From NCBI GenBank assembly GCA_903902855.1, contig CAIUWK010000063.1, positions 1 through 64,000 on the forward strand: a stretch of 64,000 bases of DNA, written 5' to 3'. The notes beneath the pieces were generated by a model. That model was not told where the DNA came from. It made no database searches and worked only from the letters and a program-made list of their open reading frames with translations. Origin of the DNA: an uncultured Geobacter sp. GTDB taxonomy: Bacteria > Desulfobacterota > Desulfuromonadia > Geobacterales > CAIOGM01. This document shows, piece by piece, positions 17,815 through 24,879 of the stretch; the first letter of the stretch is position 1, and the number at the start of each line of letters is the position of its first letter. A program made the translations under genes and the position numbers.

Positions 17815-17907
17815 GGTACGCCCCTTGACTCGGGTGGTTGACGGCCGGAGCAGATGTTGTGTGAGTTAGTAGCACGAATGCCCCGGCGCGACAATCTCTT
17901 CTTTATG

Positions 17908-18033
17908 CTACTCTGCCTCCCCGGTGATGAAGGAAGTCTCCGGGGTGCTGAAGAGGAGTCTCTTTCCCGCTACGCTCGATCCCAGCAGGAACAGGAAGAG
18001 GAGCGTTCCCATGATGATAGTTTTTCGCGACAT
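17908..18033 (-). CDS. Tiny membrane or secreted peptide downstream of the sensor kinase (41 aa)
   Basis: Not in the ORF track. It reads MSRKTIIMGTLLFLFLLGSS then VAGKRLLFSTPETSFITGEAE. One strongly hydrophobic stretch after a short basic N-terminus predicts a signal peptide or single membrane helix. GAGGGG lies four bases upstream of ATG 18033, and the gene starts 15 bases after the kinase stop on the same strand, so it is probably the third gene of the two-component operon. An in-frame ATG at 18045 is an alternative start. Function unknown; small membrane proteins sometimes modulate sensor kinases. Confidence 0.5.
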   Translation of the reverse strand: MSRKTIIMGTLLFLFLLGSSVAGKRLLFSTPETSFITGEAE

Positions 18034-18048
18034 GGTACCCCTCATGGA

Positions 18049-19416
18049 TCAGGTCAACGGCAGCCGCATCTCGATCTCCAGACCACCGTCGGGAACATTG
18101 CGTGCCACGATGGTGCCGCCGGAGAGCCGGACCGTCCGCTCGGCAATGGCCAGGCCGATGCCGGCGCCGCCGCTGTGCCGGTCCCGGTCGGCTGCTACCC
18201 GGTAAAAAGGGCGGAAGATGTCGCTGAGAGCGGAGTCGGGGACGCCGGGGCCATGATCACGGACCTTGAGGAGCGCCTCTCCGGCGGGGGTGATCCCCAG
18301 GCTCACCTCCACCGCACTCCCTTCTTTCGTGTAACGGATGCCGTTACGGACGATGTTTTCCAGGGCGCGGCGGAGCAGTTCCCGATTTCCCAATATGGTT
18401 GTCGGCTCGCAGGAGACCAGCCGCACCTGTCGGTTCACGCTGGCAGCCTCGAAATCGGCGTCAGCCGCCACTTCCGTGGCCAGGTCGCAGAGATGAACCG
18501 ACGTGGTTGCCGGGGTGTCTCCCCCCCCCTCCAGCAGACTCAGAATCAGGAGGTCGCCGATGAGGAAATTCAGTCGTTCGGATTCGAGTTCGATCCGGTC
18601 CAACGCCGCCTGGGTTGTCGCGCCATCTTCCCGGCGAGCGAGCCCCAGGGCCACGTTGAGCCGTGCCAGGGGAGAGCGGAGTTCGTGGGAGACATCCCGC
18701 ACCAGCTGCTTCTGCGACGTTAACAGGTTTTCGATCCGTTCCGCCATCTGATTGAATTCCAGCGCCAGCTCGGTCATCTCGTCATTGCTGCCGCCGACCA
18801 TCTTCAGCTCTACCCGAGCCGAAAGGTCTCCCTCTGCCAATTTCTTGGCGATGACCCGGAGCTGGCGGATGGGAGCGGCTATCCACCAAGCCAGGGTGTA
18901 GCAGGCCACCCCGCCGATGATGATGGAGACGATGACCCTGAACCACATATCCGGGGGGAACGGGAAGTTCCGGAATCTCGGGTGGTCGGCGGAGGGGGGG
19001 AGGTTCATGGCGGCTATGTACTCCTTTCCTGCGGGGCTCTGTACCCGCACCGCCAGAATCCGTTTACGTTCAGTGGGGGGAGTCACTTCGGGGCCGGAGG
19101 TCGCAAACTGCCGCACCTGACGCCGTAGCTTCTCCGGTGTGGCCGGGAGGAGCGGCGTCCCGTCCGCAGTAAAAAGATACGTCTGCCATTGTTCCTTGGG
19201 AGCTTCGGCGGGATACAGCTGGAGGATTTCTCTCCCCTGCTCATGGTTGGCGGCAGCAGCCCTGCCGTAGAGCTGGAGAGCTAGAGTCAGCGCCTCAACC
19301 CTTTCCCCCTTCGCCGGGCCAGGGGCCATGGTCACGGCCAGGATGAAGGAGATCAGCCCCGCGATGGTGGAGGCGAGCCAGAACCAGATGAACAGCTTGA
19401 CAAAGAGGCTCTTCAT
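18049..19416 (-). CDS. Sensor histidine kinase, CpxA-like
   Basis: 455 aa. Membrane helix at residues 5-30, periplasmic region of about 120 residues, second helix near 165-185 (VIVSIIIGGVACYTLAW), then HAMP, HisKA with VSHELRSPLARL (phospho-His), and ATPase with N box ENIVRNGIRYT, G1 DHGPGVP, and G2 GGAGIGLAIA. The phrase FVKLFIWFW and the domain order resemble CpxA, which senses envelope stress; that assignment is by resemblance. The upstream regulator ends 9 bases away, and a 41-aa peptide gene follows. The periplasmic loop contains a Pro-rich segment. Confidence 0.9.
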   Translation of the reverse strand: MKSLFVKLFIWFWLASTIAGLISFILAVTMAPGPAKGERVEALTLALQLYGRAAAANHEQGREILQLYPAEAPKEQWQTYLFTADGTPLLPATPEKLRRQVRQFATSGPEVTPPTERKRILAVRVQSPAGKEYIAAMNLPPSADHPRFRNFPFPPDMWFRVIVSIIIGGVACYTLAWWIAAPIRQLRVIAKKLAEGDLSARVELKMVGGSNDEMTELALEFNQMAERIENLLTSQKQLVRDVSHELRSPLARLNVALGLARREDGATTQAALDRIELESERLNFLIGDLLILSLLEGGGDTPATTSVHLCDLATEVAADADFEAASVNRQVRLVSCEPTTILGNRELLRRALENIVRNGIRYTKEGSAVEVSLGITPAGEALLKVRDHGPGVPDSALSDIFRPFYRVAADRDRHSGGAGIGLAIAERTVRLSGGTIVARNVPDGGLEIEMRLPLT

Positions 19417-19425
19417 ATTTTCCTC

Positions 19426-20148
19426 CTATGTCGTCAGCCCGGATTCGGGTCCGGTGAGCGGGTAGACGTAGCCGATCCCCCGCACCGATTTGATCCGCTC
19501 CGTGCCGTCGGATGTGGAACCCAGTTTCCGGCGCAGATTGCTCATATGCACATCGATGCTCCGGTCGTTGTAGCTGAGCTGACGACCATGGGCCGCCATG
19601 AGCAGCTCTTCCCGGGGGACAACCGTCCCGGCCCGCTGGAGTAACACCTTCAGGAGGGCAAATTCTGCCGAGGTCAGATCGATCAAGGTTCCTGCGCAGC
19701 GGACGGTTCTCGGGCGGACAACCATCTGGACATCATCGACAATGAGTAGTTCGGGTTCAGGCTCGGACGGCGTCGTTGTCAGACGTCGTTGTATCGCCCT
19801 GATCCGGGCCAGCAGTTCCCGGTGGTTGAACGGTTTGGGGAGATAGTCATCGGCACCCATCTCCAGACCGAGAATCCGGTCTATCTCTTCACCCCGGGCG
19901 GTGAGCATGAGTACCGGCACCGCAGATCCCGCACGAACCCGACGCAACACCTCGAAGCCGTTGAGAGCGGGGAGCATGACATCCAGCACCACCAGGTCGT
20001 ATCCCCCTGCCAACGCCTGTTGCGCTCCGGACTCGCCATCATGCACCGCCTCCACACAATACCCTTCCGTGGAGAGGTACTCTTGCAAGAGGTCGCACAG
20101 TTCCCAGTCATCGTCGATCAGTAAAATTCGCTGTTTTATCTCTCCCAT
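19426..20148 (-). CDS. OmpR/CpxR-family response regulator
   Basis: 240 aa from ATG 20148, preceded by AAGGAGGGAGTG; the track counts the GTG before it. Receiver: LLIDDDWELCDLL, VVLDVMLPALNG (phospho-Asp), MLTARG and YLPKPF. The C-terminal winged helix has LTSAEFALLKVL, DRSIDVHMSNLRRKLG and IKSVRGIGYVY. It is the probable partner of the kinase just downstream. A divergent promoter region upstream contains an AATTGTAAGG/CCTTACAATT inverted pair that could be its own binding site. Confidence 0.92.
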   Translation of the reverse strand: MGEIKQRILLIDDDWELCDLLQEYLSTEGYCVEAVHDGESGAQQALAGGYDLVVLDVMLPALNGFEVLRRVRAGSAVPVLMLTARGEEIDRILGLEMGADDYLPKPFNHRELLARIRAIQRRLTTTPSEPEPELLIVDDVQMVVRPRTVRCAGTLIDLTSAEFALLKVLLQRAGTVVPREELLMAAHGRQLSYNDRSIDVHMSNLRRKLGSTSDGTERIKSVRGIGYVYPLTGPESGLTT

Positions 20149-20206
20149 CACTCCCTCCTTGTGAATTTGCCACTATACCCGAATCAACGGCGTTAATATT
20201 GTTAAG

Positions 20207-20264
20207 AATTGTAAGGTAATTATTCCCCAGGATAAATGAGTTCCCCGTCGCTCTCCTTACAATT
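20207..20264. promoter_or_regulatory. Inverted AATTGTAAGG / CCTTACAATT pair in the divergent promoter region
   Basis: Exact 10-base inverted copies at 20207-20216 and 20255-20264, with an extra related unit TTGTTAAG just before the first. CpxR-type regulators bind direct GTAAA-like repeats, and GTAAGGTAAT here is similar. The pair sits between the divergent regulator gene and a small membrane-protein gene, so autoregulation and control of both sides is plausible. Confidence 0.4.
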
Positions 20265-20343
20265 CCCTGCAAAATTTGAGGCATATTTACCTTTTTTGTG
20301 TTACATATCTGTTACGAAAAAAACGCATACGCGGGAGCGACCG

Positions 20344-20556
20344 ATGGAAAGAGCAACTCTACCCCACCGGACGGCACTTCTCGGGAAGAAGTGCCCGTCG
20401 ACGACAGTAACCTATCCGGATCTTCCGGAGGATGACATCAGCTTCCGGTCATTCAATCTTTACATGTTCAGAGCCACCTTCGCCACCCTCCCCATGATCC
20501 TGGTGCTCTTGGCTGCGGTGGTCGCCATCATCCTCATCGACTACTGTTTCCGGTGA
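20344..20556 (+). CDS. Small single-span membrane protein divergent from the two-component operon
   Basis: 70 aa from ATG 20344, which has GGGAG six bases upstream; the track start 20236 has no ribosome binding site and adds unremarkable sequence. The N-terminal 45 residues are soluble (YPDLPEDDISFRS), and residues 46-68 form one membrane helix (LPMILVLLAAVVAIILI). No family recognised. Its position opposite the response regulator and behind the inverted-repeat operator suggests it belongs to the same regulon. Confidence 0.55.
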   Translation: MERATLPHRTALLGKKCPSTTVTYPDLPEDDISFRSFNLYMFRATFATLPMILVLLAAVVAIILIDYCFR

Positions 20557-20597
20557 TCAGCAAGAGAATCAGGTGAGAGGTAACAATTTACGTAACT

Positions 20598-20702
20598 TTG
20601 CTCGGAAGCGTCGGAGCCGTAATTGTACTCTTTGCACTGTATGTTGAATTTGGTAAAATGTCCCGGAAGAAAGAGCCGGTAGAGTTAGTCGAATTTAAGT
20701 AG
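20598..20702 (+). CDS. Candidate tiny membrane peptide with non-ATG start (34-38 aa)
   Basis: Not in the ORF track. From TTG 20598 the frame reads LLGSVGAVIVLFALYVEF followed by GKMSRKKEPVELVEFK, a single hydrophobic helix with a positively charged tail. GAGAGG (20575-20580) is at normal distance from an ATT at 20586, which would give 38 aa, so the start is uncertain. It begins 30-42 bases after the 70-aa membrane protein and ends 13 bases before the TPR gene, consistent with one transcript. Confidence 0.35.
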   Translation: MLGSVGAVIVLFALYVEFGKMSRKKEPVELVEFK

Positions 20703-20715
20703 GCATGTCCATCCC

Positions 20716-21927
20716 ATGGAAGATACCAGTTCGGGAAATAGTCCTGTGAGCATCGGGGTGATGCTGGCACGGGAGAAACGTTTTGAAGAGGCGGAGGCCG
20801 CGTTTCGCCGGGAGATTGAGCTGCATCCCGACTCCCCGGCAGCCTGGTCCAATCTGGCGGTGCTGCAGATTTCCCTGAAGCAGGAGTCCTGCGCGGAGCT
20901 GAGCTGTCGCAGGGCCATGGAGCTGGACCCTGATTTCAAGAATACGTATCTCAATCTCAGTTACCTCCTGTTGCGTCAGGGGCGTTATGAAGAGGGGTGG
21001 CGCTGCCTTGAGGAGCGAAACATTCACCTCGCTCTGGAAAAAAGTCTCCCCTGTCCTCGCTGGCGAGGGGAATCGCTGAAGGGGAGTTCCCTGCTCATGG
21101 GGTTCGAGGAGGGGTACGGCGACATGATCCAATTCTGTCGTTACGCGGCGGTGTTGAAGCAGCAGGGGGTGGCAAAAATCACCCTGATCTGTCAGCCATC
21201 CCTGAAAACCCTCCTGGCATCCATGAAGGAGTTTGATGAGCTCTTTGCCTGCGACGAGATTCTCCCCCCCCGGCTCTTCGATTACTGGACCATGCCGGTG
21301 GCTCTGCCGCACCATTGCCGGACTCTGATAGATTCCATTCCCGCCTGCATCCCCTATCTCCACGCCGACAAGACTCTGGTTGAAAAGTGGTCCTCCTTGC
21401 TGGCGGAAGAATGCCTTCCCACCGATTTCCGGGTCGGTCTGGTCTGGAAAGGGAATCCTTTGCACGACAATGATGAAGAGCGATCTCTCCCCGGTTTGAA
21501 GACGCTGGAACCGTTGGGAACGATTACCGGGGTCCGTTTTTTCAGCCTGCAAAAAGGTGCCGGTGAGGAAGAAGCGGCAGCTCCGCCGGCGGAGCTGCCG
21601 ATGGTGAACCTGGGACCGATGATTGCTGACTTCGCCGATTCCGCGGCCATCGTGGCTAACATGGATTTAATCATCTCCGTGGATACGGCCATGGTCCACC
21701 TTGCCGGGGCTCTGGGCACGAGCTGTTTCGTCCTTCTCTCCGATTTCAAGACTGACTGGCGCTGGCTGGCCGGTCGGGACGATTCGCCCTGGTATCCCGG
21801 CGTGCTGCGTCTCTTCCGTCAGCGGCGGACGGGAGACTGGGGCTCAGTGGCGGATGACGTTGGAGCGGCAGTGCGACTTCTCCTTGAACGGACCCCCCTT
21901 ACAAATACTTACAGAGTATCTGATTGA
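20716..21927 (+). CDS. TPR protein with glycosyltransferase-9-like C-terminal domain
   Basis: 403 aa. Residues 10-105 hold three tetratricopeptide repeats (RFEEAEAAFRREIELHPDS, CRRAMELDPDFKNTY, GRYEEGWRCLEER). The remainder resembles the TPR-linked glycosyltransferase-like domain found in many such proteins: GESLKGSSLLMGFEEGYGDM (the usual G-E-QG-GD loop with F and Y changes), VGLVWKGNPLH and LIISVDTAMVHLAGALG, a heptosyltransferase-like donor site. Activity cannot be judged from sequence. The domain is often found near flagellar or surface glycan genes, but none is seen here. Confidence 0.75.
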   Translation: MEDTSSGNSPVSIGVMLAREKRFEEAEAAFRREIELHPDSPAAWSNLAVLQISLKQESCAELSCRRAMELDPDFKNTYLNLSYLLLRQGRYEEGWRCLEERNIHLALEKSLPCPRWRGESLKGSSLLMGFEEGYGDMIQFCRYAAVLKQQGVAKITLICQPSLKTLLASMKEFDELFACDEILPPRLFDYWTMPVALPHHCRTLIDSIPACIPYLHADKTLVEKWSSLLAEECLPTDFRVGLVWKGNPLHDNDEERSLPGLKTLEPLGTITGVRFFSLQKGAGEEEAAAPPAELPMVNLGPMIADFADSAAIVANMDLIISVDTAMVHLAGALGTSCFVLLSDFKTDWRWLAGRDDSPWYPGVLRLFRQRRTGDWGSVADDVGAAVRLLLERTPLTNTYRVSD

Positions 21928-22009
21928 TAATATGGGAATAGTACCGATATACTTCAGTAGAAGCGTTACGTCAGGTAATTCTGTTCAGATAGCCGCAAGG
22001 AGGTTCGTC

Positions 22010-22594
22010 ATGGTAAGTTCCGTAAGCAGCAGTAGCAGTGGGATGAGTGCCGCAGCTTTGAAAAAGATGCAGGATGAGATGTTCAAGAAAGCCGATGCCA
22101 ATAATGACGGCAGCATCAGTAAAGACGAGCTGACCCAGGTGGTTCAGGCAAAAGATAACAAGAACGGGCCCTCTGCGGATGATGTCATGACGAAGATGGA
22201 TACCAACAAGGACGGCAGCATCAGCAGACTTGAGTCCGACGCCGGAATTGCCAAGGTTGCCCAGGAGATGCAGGCGCAACAGGGAAAGGCCTCCTCCGGA
22301 GGCGCCCCGCCATCCGGAGGCGCCCCGCCATCCGGTGGCGCTCCTCCGGGAGGTGGCGGAGGCGGAACAGCCGGTGCCAGCAGTACCAAGAGCTACGACA
22401 AGAAAGACACCAACAAGGACGGGACCGTCAGCGACATGGAAGAGCTTCTCTACAATCTGAAGCACCCTGAAGCGGCAGCCACCTCCAAGACGAGCAGTGC
22501 CGCTGAAAGCGAAGCAGCCAAATCGTACACCGCGCAGACGACGGCAGCCACGGACGCGACCGCCGCAGGGTCAGAGTTCAACATCTCCCTCTAG
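22010..22594 (+). CDS. EF-hand calcium-binding protein with SGGAPP repeats
   Basis: 194 aa from ATG 22010, six bases after AGGAGG; the track start 21701 lies inside the upstream gene. Three EF-hand loops are visible: DANNDGSISKDEL, DTNKDGSISRLES and DTNKDGTVSDMEE, the Asp/Asn pattern that coordinates calcium. Between loops 2 and 3 an 18-base unit is repeated three times, coding SGGAPP, then a Gly run. The ends are Ser/Ala/Thr rich and there is no classical signal peptide. Similar proteins starting with Ser-rich segments occur in several proteobacteria, so export by an unrecognised route is possible. Role unknown. Confidence 0.85.
   Translation: MVSSVSSSSSGMSAAALKKMQDEMFKKADANNDGSISKDELTQVVQAKDNKNGPSADDVMTKMDTNKDGSISRLESDAGIAKVAQEMQAQQGKASSGGAPPSGGAPPSGGAPPGGGGGGTAGASSTKSYDKKDTNKDGTVSDMEELLYNLKHPEAAATSKTSSAAESEAAKSYTAQTTAATDATAAGSEFNISL
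22299..22352 (+). repeat. Three tandem 18-bp units coding SGGAPP
   Basis: TCCGGAGGCGCCCCGCCA is followed by an identical unit and then a diverged third (TCCGGTGGCGCTCCTCCG). This is a slippage-prone array inside the EF-hand gene and a likely site of length variation between strains. Confidence 0.8.
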
Positions 22595-22884
22595 CTGGAC
22601 TCCCCTTCACGTTGCAGCCGAATCAGAGCGGCTCGTCGAAACCTTTCGACGAGCCGCTCTCTGTTGAAGTTATCCATATGACTGCATGAACCGCACAGTA
22701 AAGAAGAAAGAGTATGTTGAATAAAGTACTTTGGACGCTGGTTCAAGTAAGCCGCTATCGCGGCAGTAAAAACCTCCGAAGATTCCCCCGAAGTCCTCTC
22801 CGCTCGACATAATTTCTTTCATACCAGCCGGTCAATCACGTATTTCTTCTTTCGCTGTTACCACACATCGAAAGGAGAAGAATT
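22595..22884. other. Intergenic region after the EF-hand gene
   Basis: Contains the 36-base hairpin at 22625-22660. From 22661 to 22884 I find no gene; the stretch is flanked on the right by an integrase remnant and may be mobile-element debris. Confidence 0.45.
22625..22660 (+). terminator. Perfect 17-bp hairpin after the EF-hand gene
   Basis: AGAGCGGCTCGTCGAAA and TTTCGACGAGCCGCTCT pair perfectly around CC, starting 31 bases after the stop. The following CTGTTGAAGTT is only weakly T-rich, so it probably ends or stabilises the transcript. Confidence 0.65.
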
Positions 22885-22998
22885 ATGATGAGCGACTGGT
22901 ACGAAAGATCTACGAAAGCACTCCAACTGGCAGGAATGGCGGACAGTTCCGGGGCTGCCTACACCCGCATGGTACGCCAGTTGGCGGATAAGAAATGA
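22885..22998 (+). pseudogene. N-terminal remnant of a tyrosine recombinase/integrase
   Basis: A 37-codon frame, absent from the ORF track, reads MMSDWYERSTKALQLAGMA then ...AYTRMVRQLADKK and stops. This matches the N-terminal core-binding start of XerC/IntI-like phage integrases (MSDWYERS...ALQLAGK...QQSYTRAVRQL), recalled rather than searched. A good ribosome binding site (AAAGGAGAAG) precedes it. The catalytic domain with the Arg and Tyr residues is absent, so this is a dead stub, probably from a lost mobile element, placed just upstream of hipBA. Confidence 0.6.
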
Positions 22999-23079
22999 TA
23001 TTGACGATCTGTTTGGTAATGGGTATTATCGTAACCATATTTATTCTTTAAGATTACGATAGTAGCCAATAGGTGCTTT

Positions 23080-23418
23080 ATGGCGTCTCCTGTAAACCGA
23101 ACATACCTCCGGCCGACCCGCGATGCAGCAGAGCTGTTGGGCAAACTTGTGCGGCTGGGGAGGAAAGAGCGTAAGATGACCGGGGAAGAGTTGGCAGGGC
23201 GAGCAGGTATTTCCAGAAGAACCTTGCACAAAATCGAACATGGTGACTTGAAATGCGAAATAGGCTTGGTGTTCGAGGTCGCCAACCTGGTCGGTGTCAG
23301 CCTTTTCGGCGATGAAGGGAATGCGAACCTCTCCAGAAACATCTACCGGCTTGACGATAAACTGGCCTTACTCCCTCAAACGGTTCGAAACATAGTGAAG
23401 GTTGACGATGAATTCTGA
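23080..23418 (+). CDS. hipB: HipB-like XRE-family antitoxin
   Basis: 112 aa. Residues 18-75 are a Cro/C1 helix-turn-helix: LVRLGRKERKMTGEELAGRAGISRRTLHKIEHGD. The protein would bind its own promoter and neutralise the HipA-like kinase encoded next; the two genes overlap. It is a little longer than E. coli HipB at both ends. The upstream neighbour is an integrase remnant. Confidence 0.85.
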   Translation: MASPVNRTYLRPTRDAAELLGKLVRLGRKERKMTGEELAGRAGISRRTLHKIEHGDLKCEIGLVFEVANLVGVSLFGDEGNANLSRNIYRLDDKLALLPQTVRNIVKVDDEF

Positions 23419-24700
23419 TTACTCGGAAGCGTTTGTCTGGATCTGGCTCCCTGAAAAAACAGAACCGGTGGTGGCAGGGAAGCTTACGGCTGTCGGACCG
23501 ACGTACGTCTTCAATTATGGTAAAAGCTATTTGCGCAGAGATAATGCCATCGCGATTTACGATGTTGAATTACCGCTCCGCCAGGGGCATATTCCACTGC
23601 TTCCGGGCCTCAACATGCCGGGTTGTTTGCGTGATGCGGCTCCTGATGCCTGGGGACGCAGGGTGATATTGAATAAAAAATTCGGGAGTAAAGGAAACGG
23701 CATCGACCCGGCACTCCTGGATGAACTCAGTTACCTTGTTGAATCCGGGTCCGACAGGATTGGAGCTCTTGATTTTCAGCTTTCACCGACAGAGTATGAA
23801 CCACGGTATGCTTCCGGAGCTCCACTTGAAGAGTTGATTGAGGCAACTGAACGTGTGGAAAAGGGGATACCGCTCCCCCCGGAGTTGGCCCAGGCCCTTC
23901 AGCATGGCACATCCATTGGTGGTGCGCGGCCCAAAGCCCTCATTGAAAGCGATGCCCGGAAATACATCGCGAAATTTTCAACCTCCACCGACCTCTACTC
24001 AGTTGTCAAGGCGGAGTTTGTGGCCATGAGGCTGGCTCTCCTGGCCGGACTTAATGTTGCGCCGGTACTGTTGACAGGCGCCGCCGGCAAGGATGTCCTG
24101 CTGGTCGAGCGATTCGACAGGATACCAACTGCCGACGGGTGGCGGCGCAGGAGTCTGGTGTCCGCATTGACGCTCTTGGCCCTGGACGAAATGATGGCTC
24201 GCTATGCCAGCTACGAGACCCTGGCTGAAATTGTCCGTGCCGGGTTCCGGAATGCACCGGTGACGTTGCGTGAACTATTTTCCCGCATCGTGTTCAATAT
24301 TCTTGTGGGCAATACCGACGACCACGCCCGCAATCATGCGGCGTTCTGGGATGGGGAGATGCTGACCCTGACCCCGGCATACGACATCTGCCCGCAGAGT
24401 CGTCATGGGCGGATTGCCTCCCAGGCGATGCTGATCACGGGAACTGACCGATCAAGCCGTATTGCAACCTGCATTGCTTCTGCCCCTCATTTTCTCCTGT
24501 CGCCGGAGGATGCCGTCGACCTTATCGTAAAGCAGGTAGTATGCATCGATCAGAATTGGTCGGCACTTTGCGACGAGGCAGCTTTGAGCGAGGTAGACCG
24601 GAATCTGCTCTGGGGAAATCAGATACTGAATCCATATATTTTCGAAGGGGTTGAGTCAGGCCCTTTGAACGAACTCGCCAAACTGTATGGACGAGGATGA
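23408..24700 (+). CDS. hipA: HipA-family serine/threonine kinase toxin
   Basis: 430 aa from ATG 23408, which overlaps the hipB stop by 11 bases; the track uses a TTG six bases earlier. The N-terminal couple_hipA region begins FVWIWLPEKTEPVVAGKL; the kinase has the Gly-rich loop TSIGGARPKA, the catalytic segment FNILVGNTDDHARNHA and the metal-binding LTPAYDI. HipA kinases phosphorylate targets such as glutamyl-tRNA synthetase and cause dormancy. All key motifs are present. Codon use is somewhat less GC-rich than the lon or nuo regions, consistent with transfer. Confidence 0.9.
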   Translation: MNSDYSEAFVWIWLPEKTEPVVAGKLTAVGPTYVFNYGKSYLRRDNAIAIYDVELPLRQGHIPLLPGLNMPGCLRDAAPDAWGRRVILNKKFGSKGNGIDPALLDELSYLVESGSDRIGALDFQLSPTEYEPRYASGAPLEELIEATERVEKGIPLPPELAQALQHGTSIGGARPKALIESDARKYIAKFSTSTDLYSVVKAEFVAMRLALLAGLNVAPVLLTGAAGKDVLLVERFDRIPTADGWRRRSLVSALTLLALDEMMARYASYETLAEIVRAGFRNAPVTLRELFSRIVFNILVGNTDDHARNHAAFWDGEMLTLTPAYDICPQSRHGRIASQAMLITGTDRSSRIATCIASAPHFLLSPEDAVDLIVKQVVCIDQNWSALCDEAALSEVDRNLLWGNQILNPYIFEGVESGPLNELAKLYGRG

Positions 24701-24879
24701 GGATCTCCTCTCATAATGAACAGCAAAGAAAGGGTACCAAGGTTTTTACGTGATATGGTATTACATTTAAAATCATATCGTTCGGGATGACAGATCCTCT
24801 CATCCGCAGGTTGAAGTTGTTCTTCTCCGTTTTACATGGCGAATGATGTGGAAGTTTGAACCAAAAAGTGGAGTTGGTC

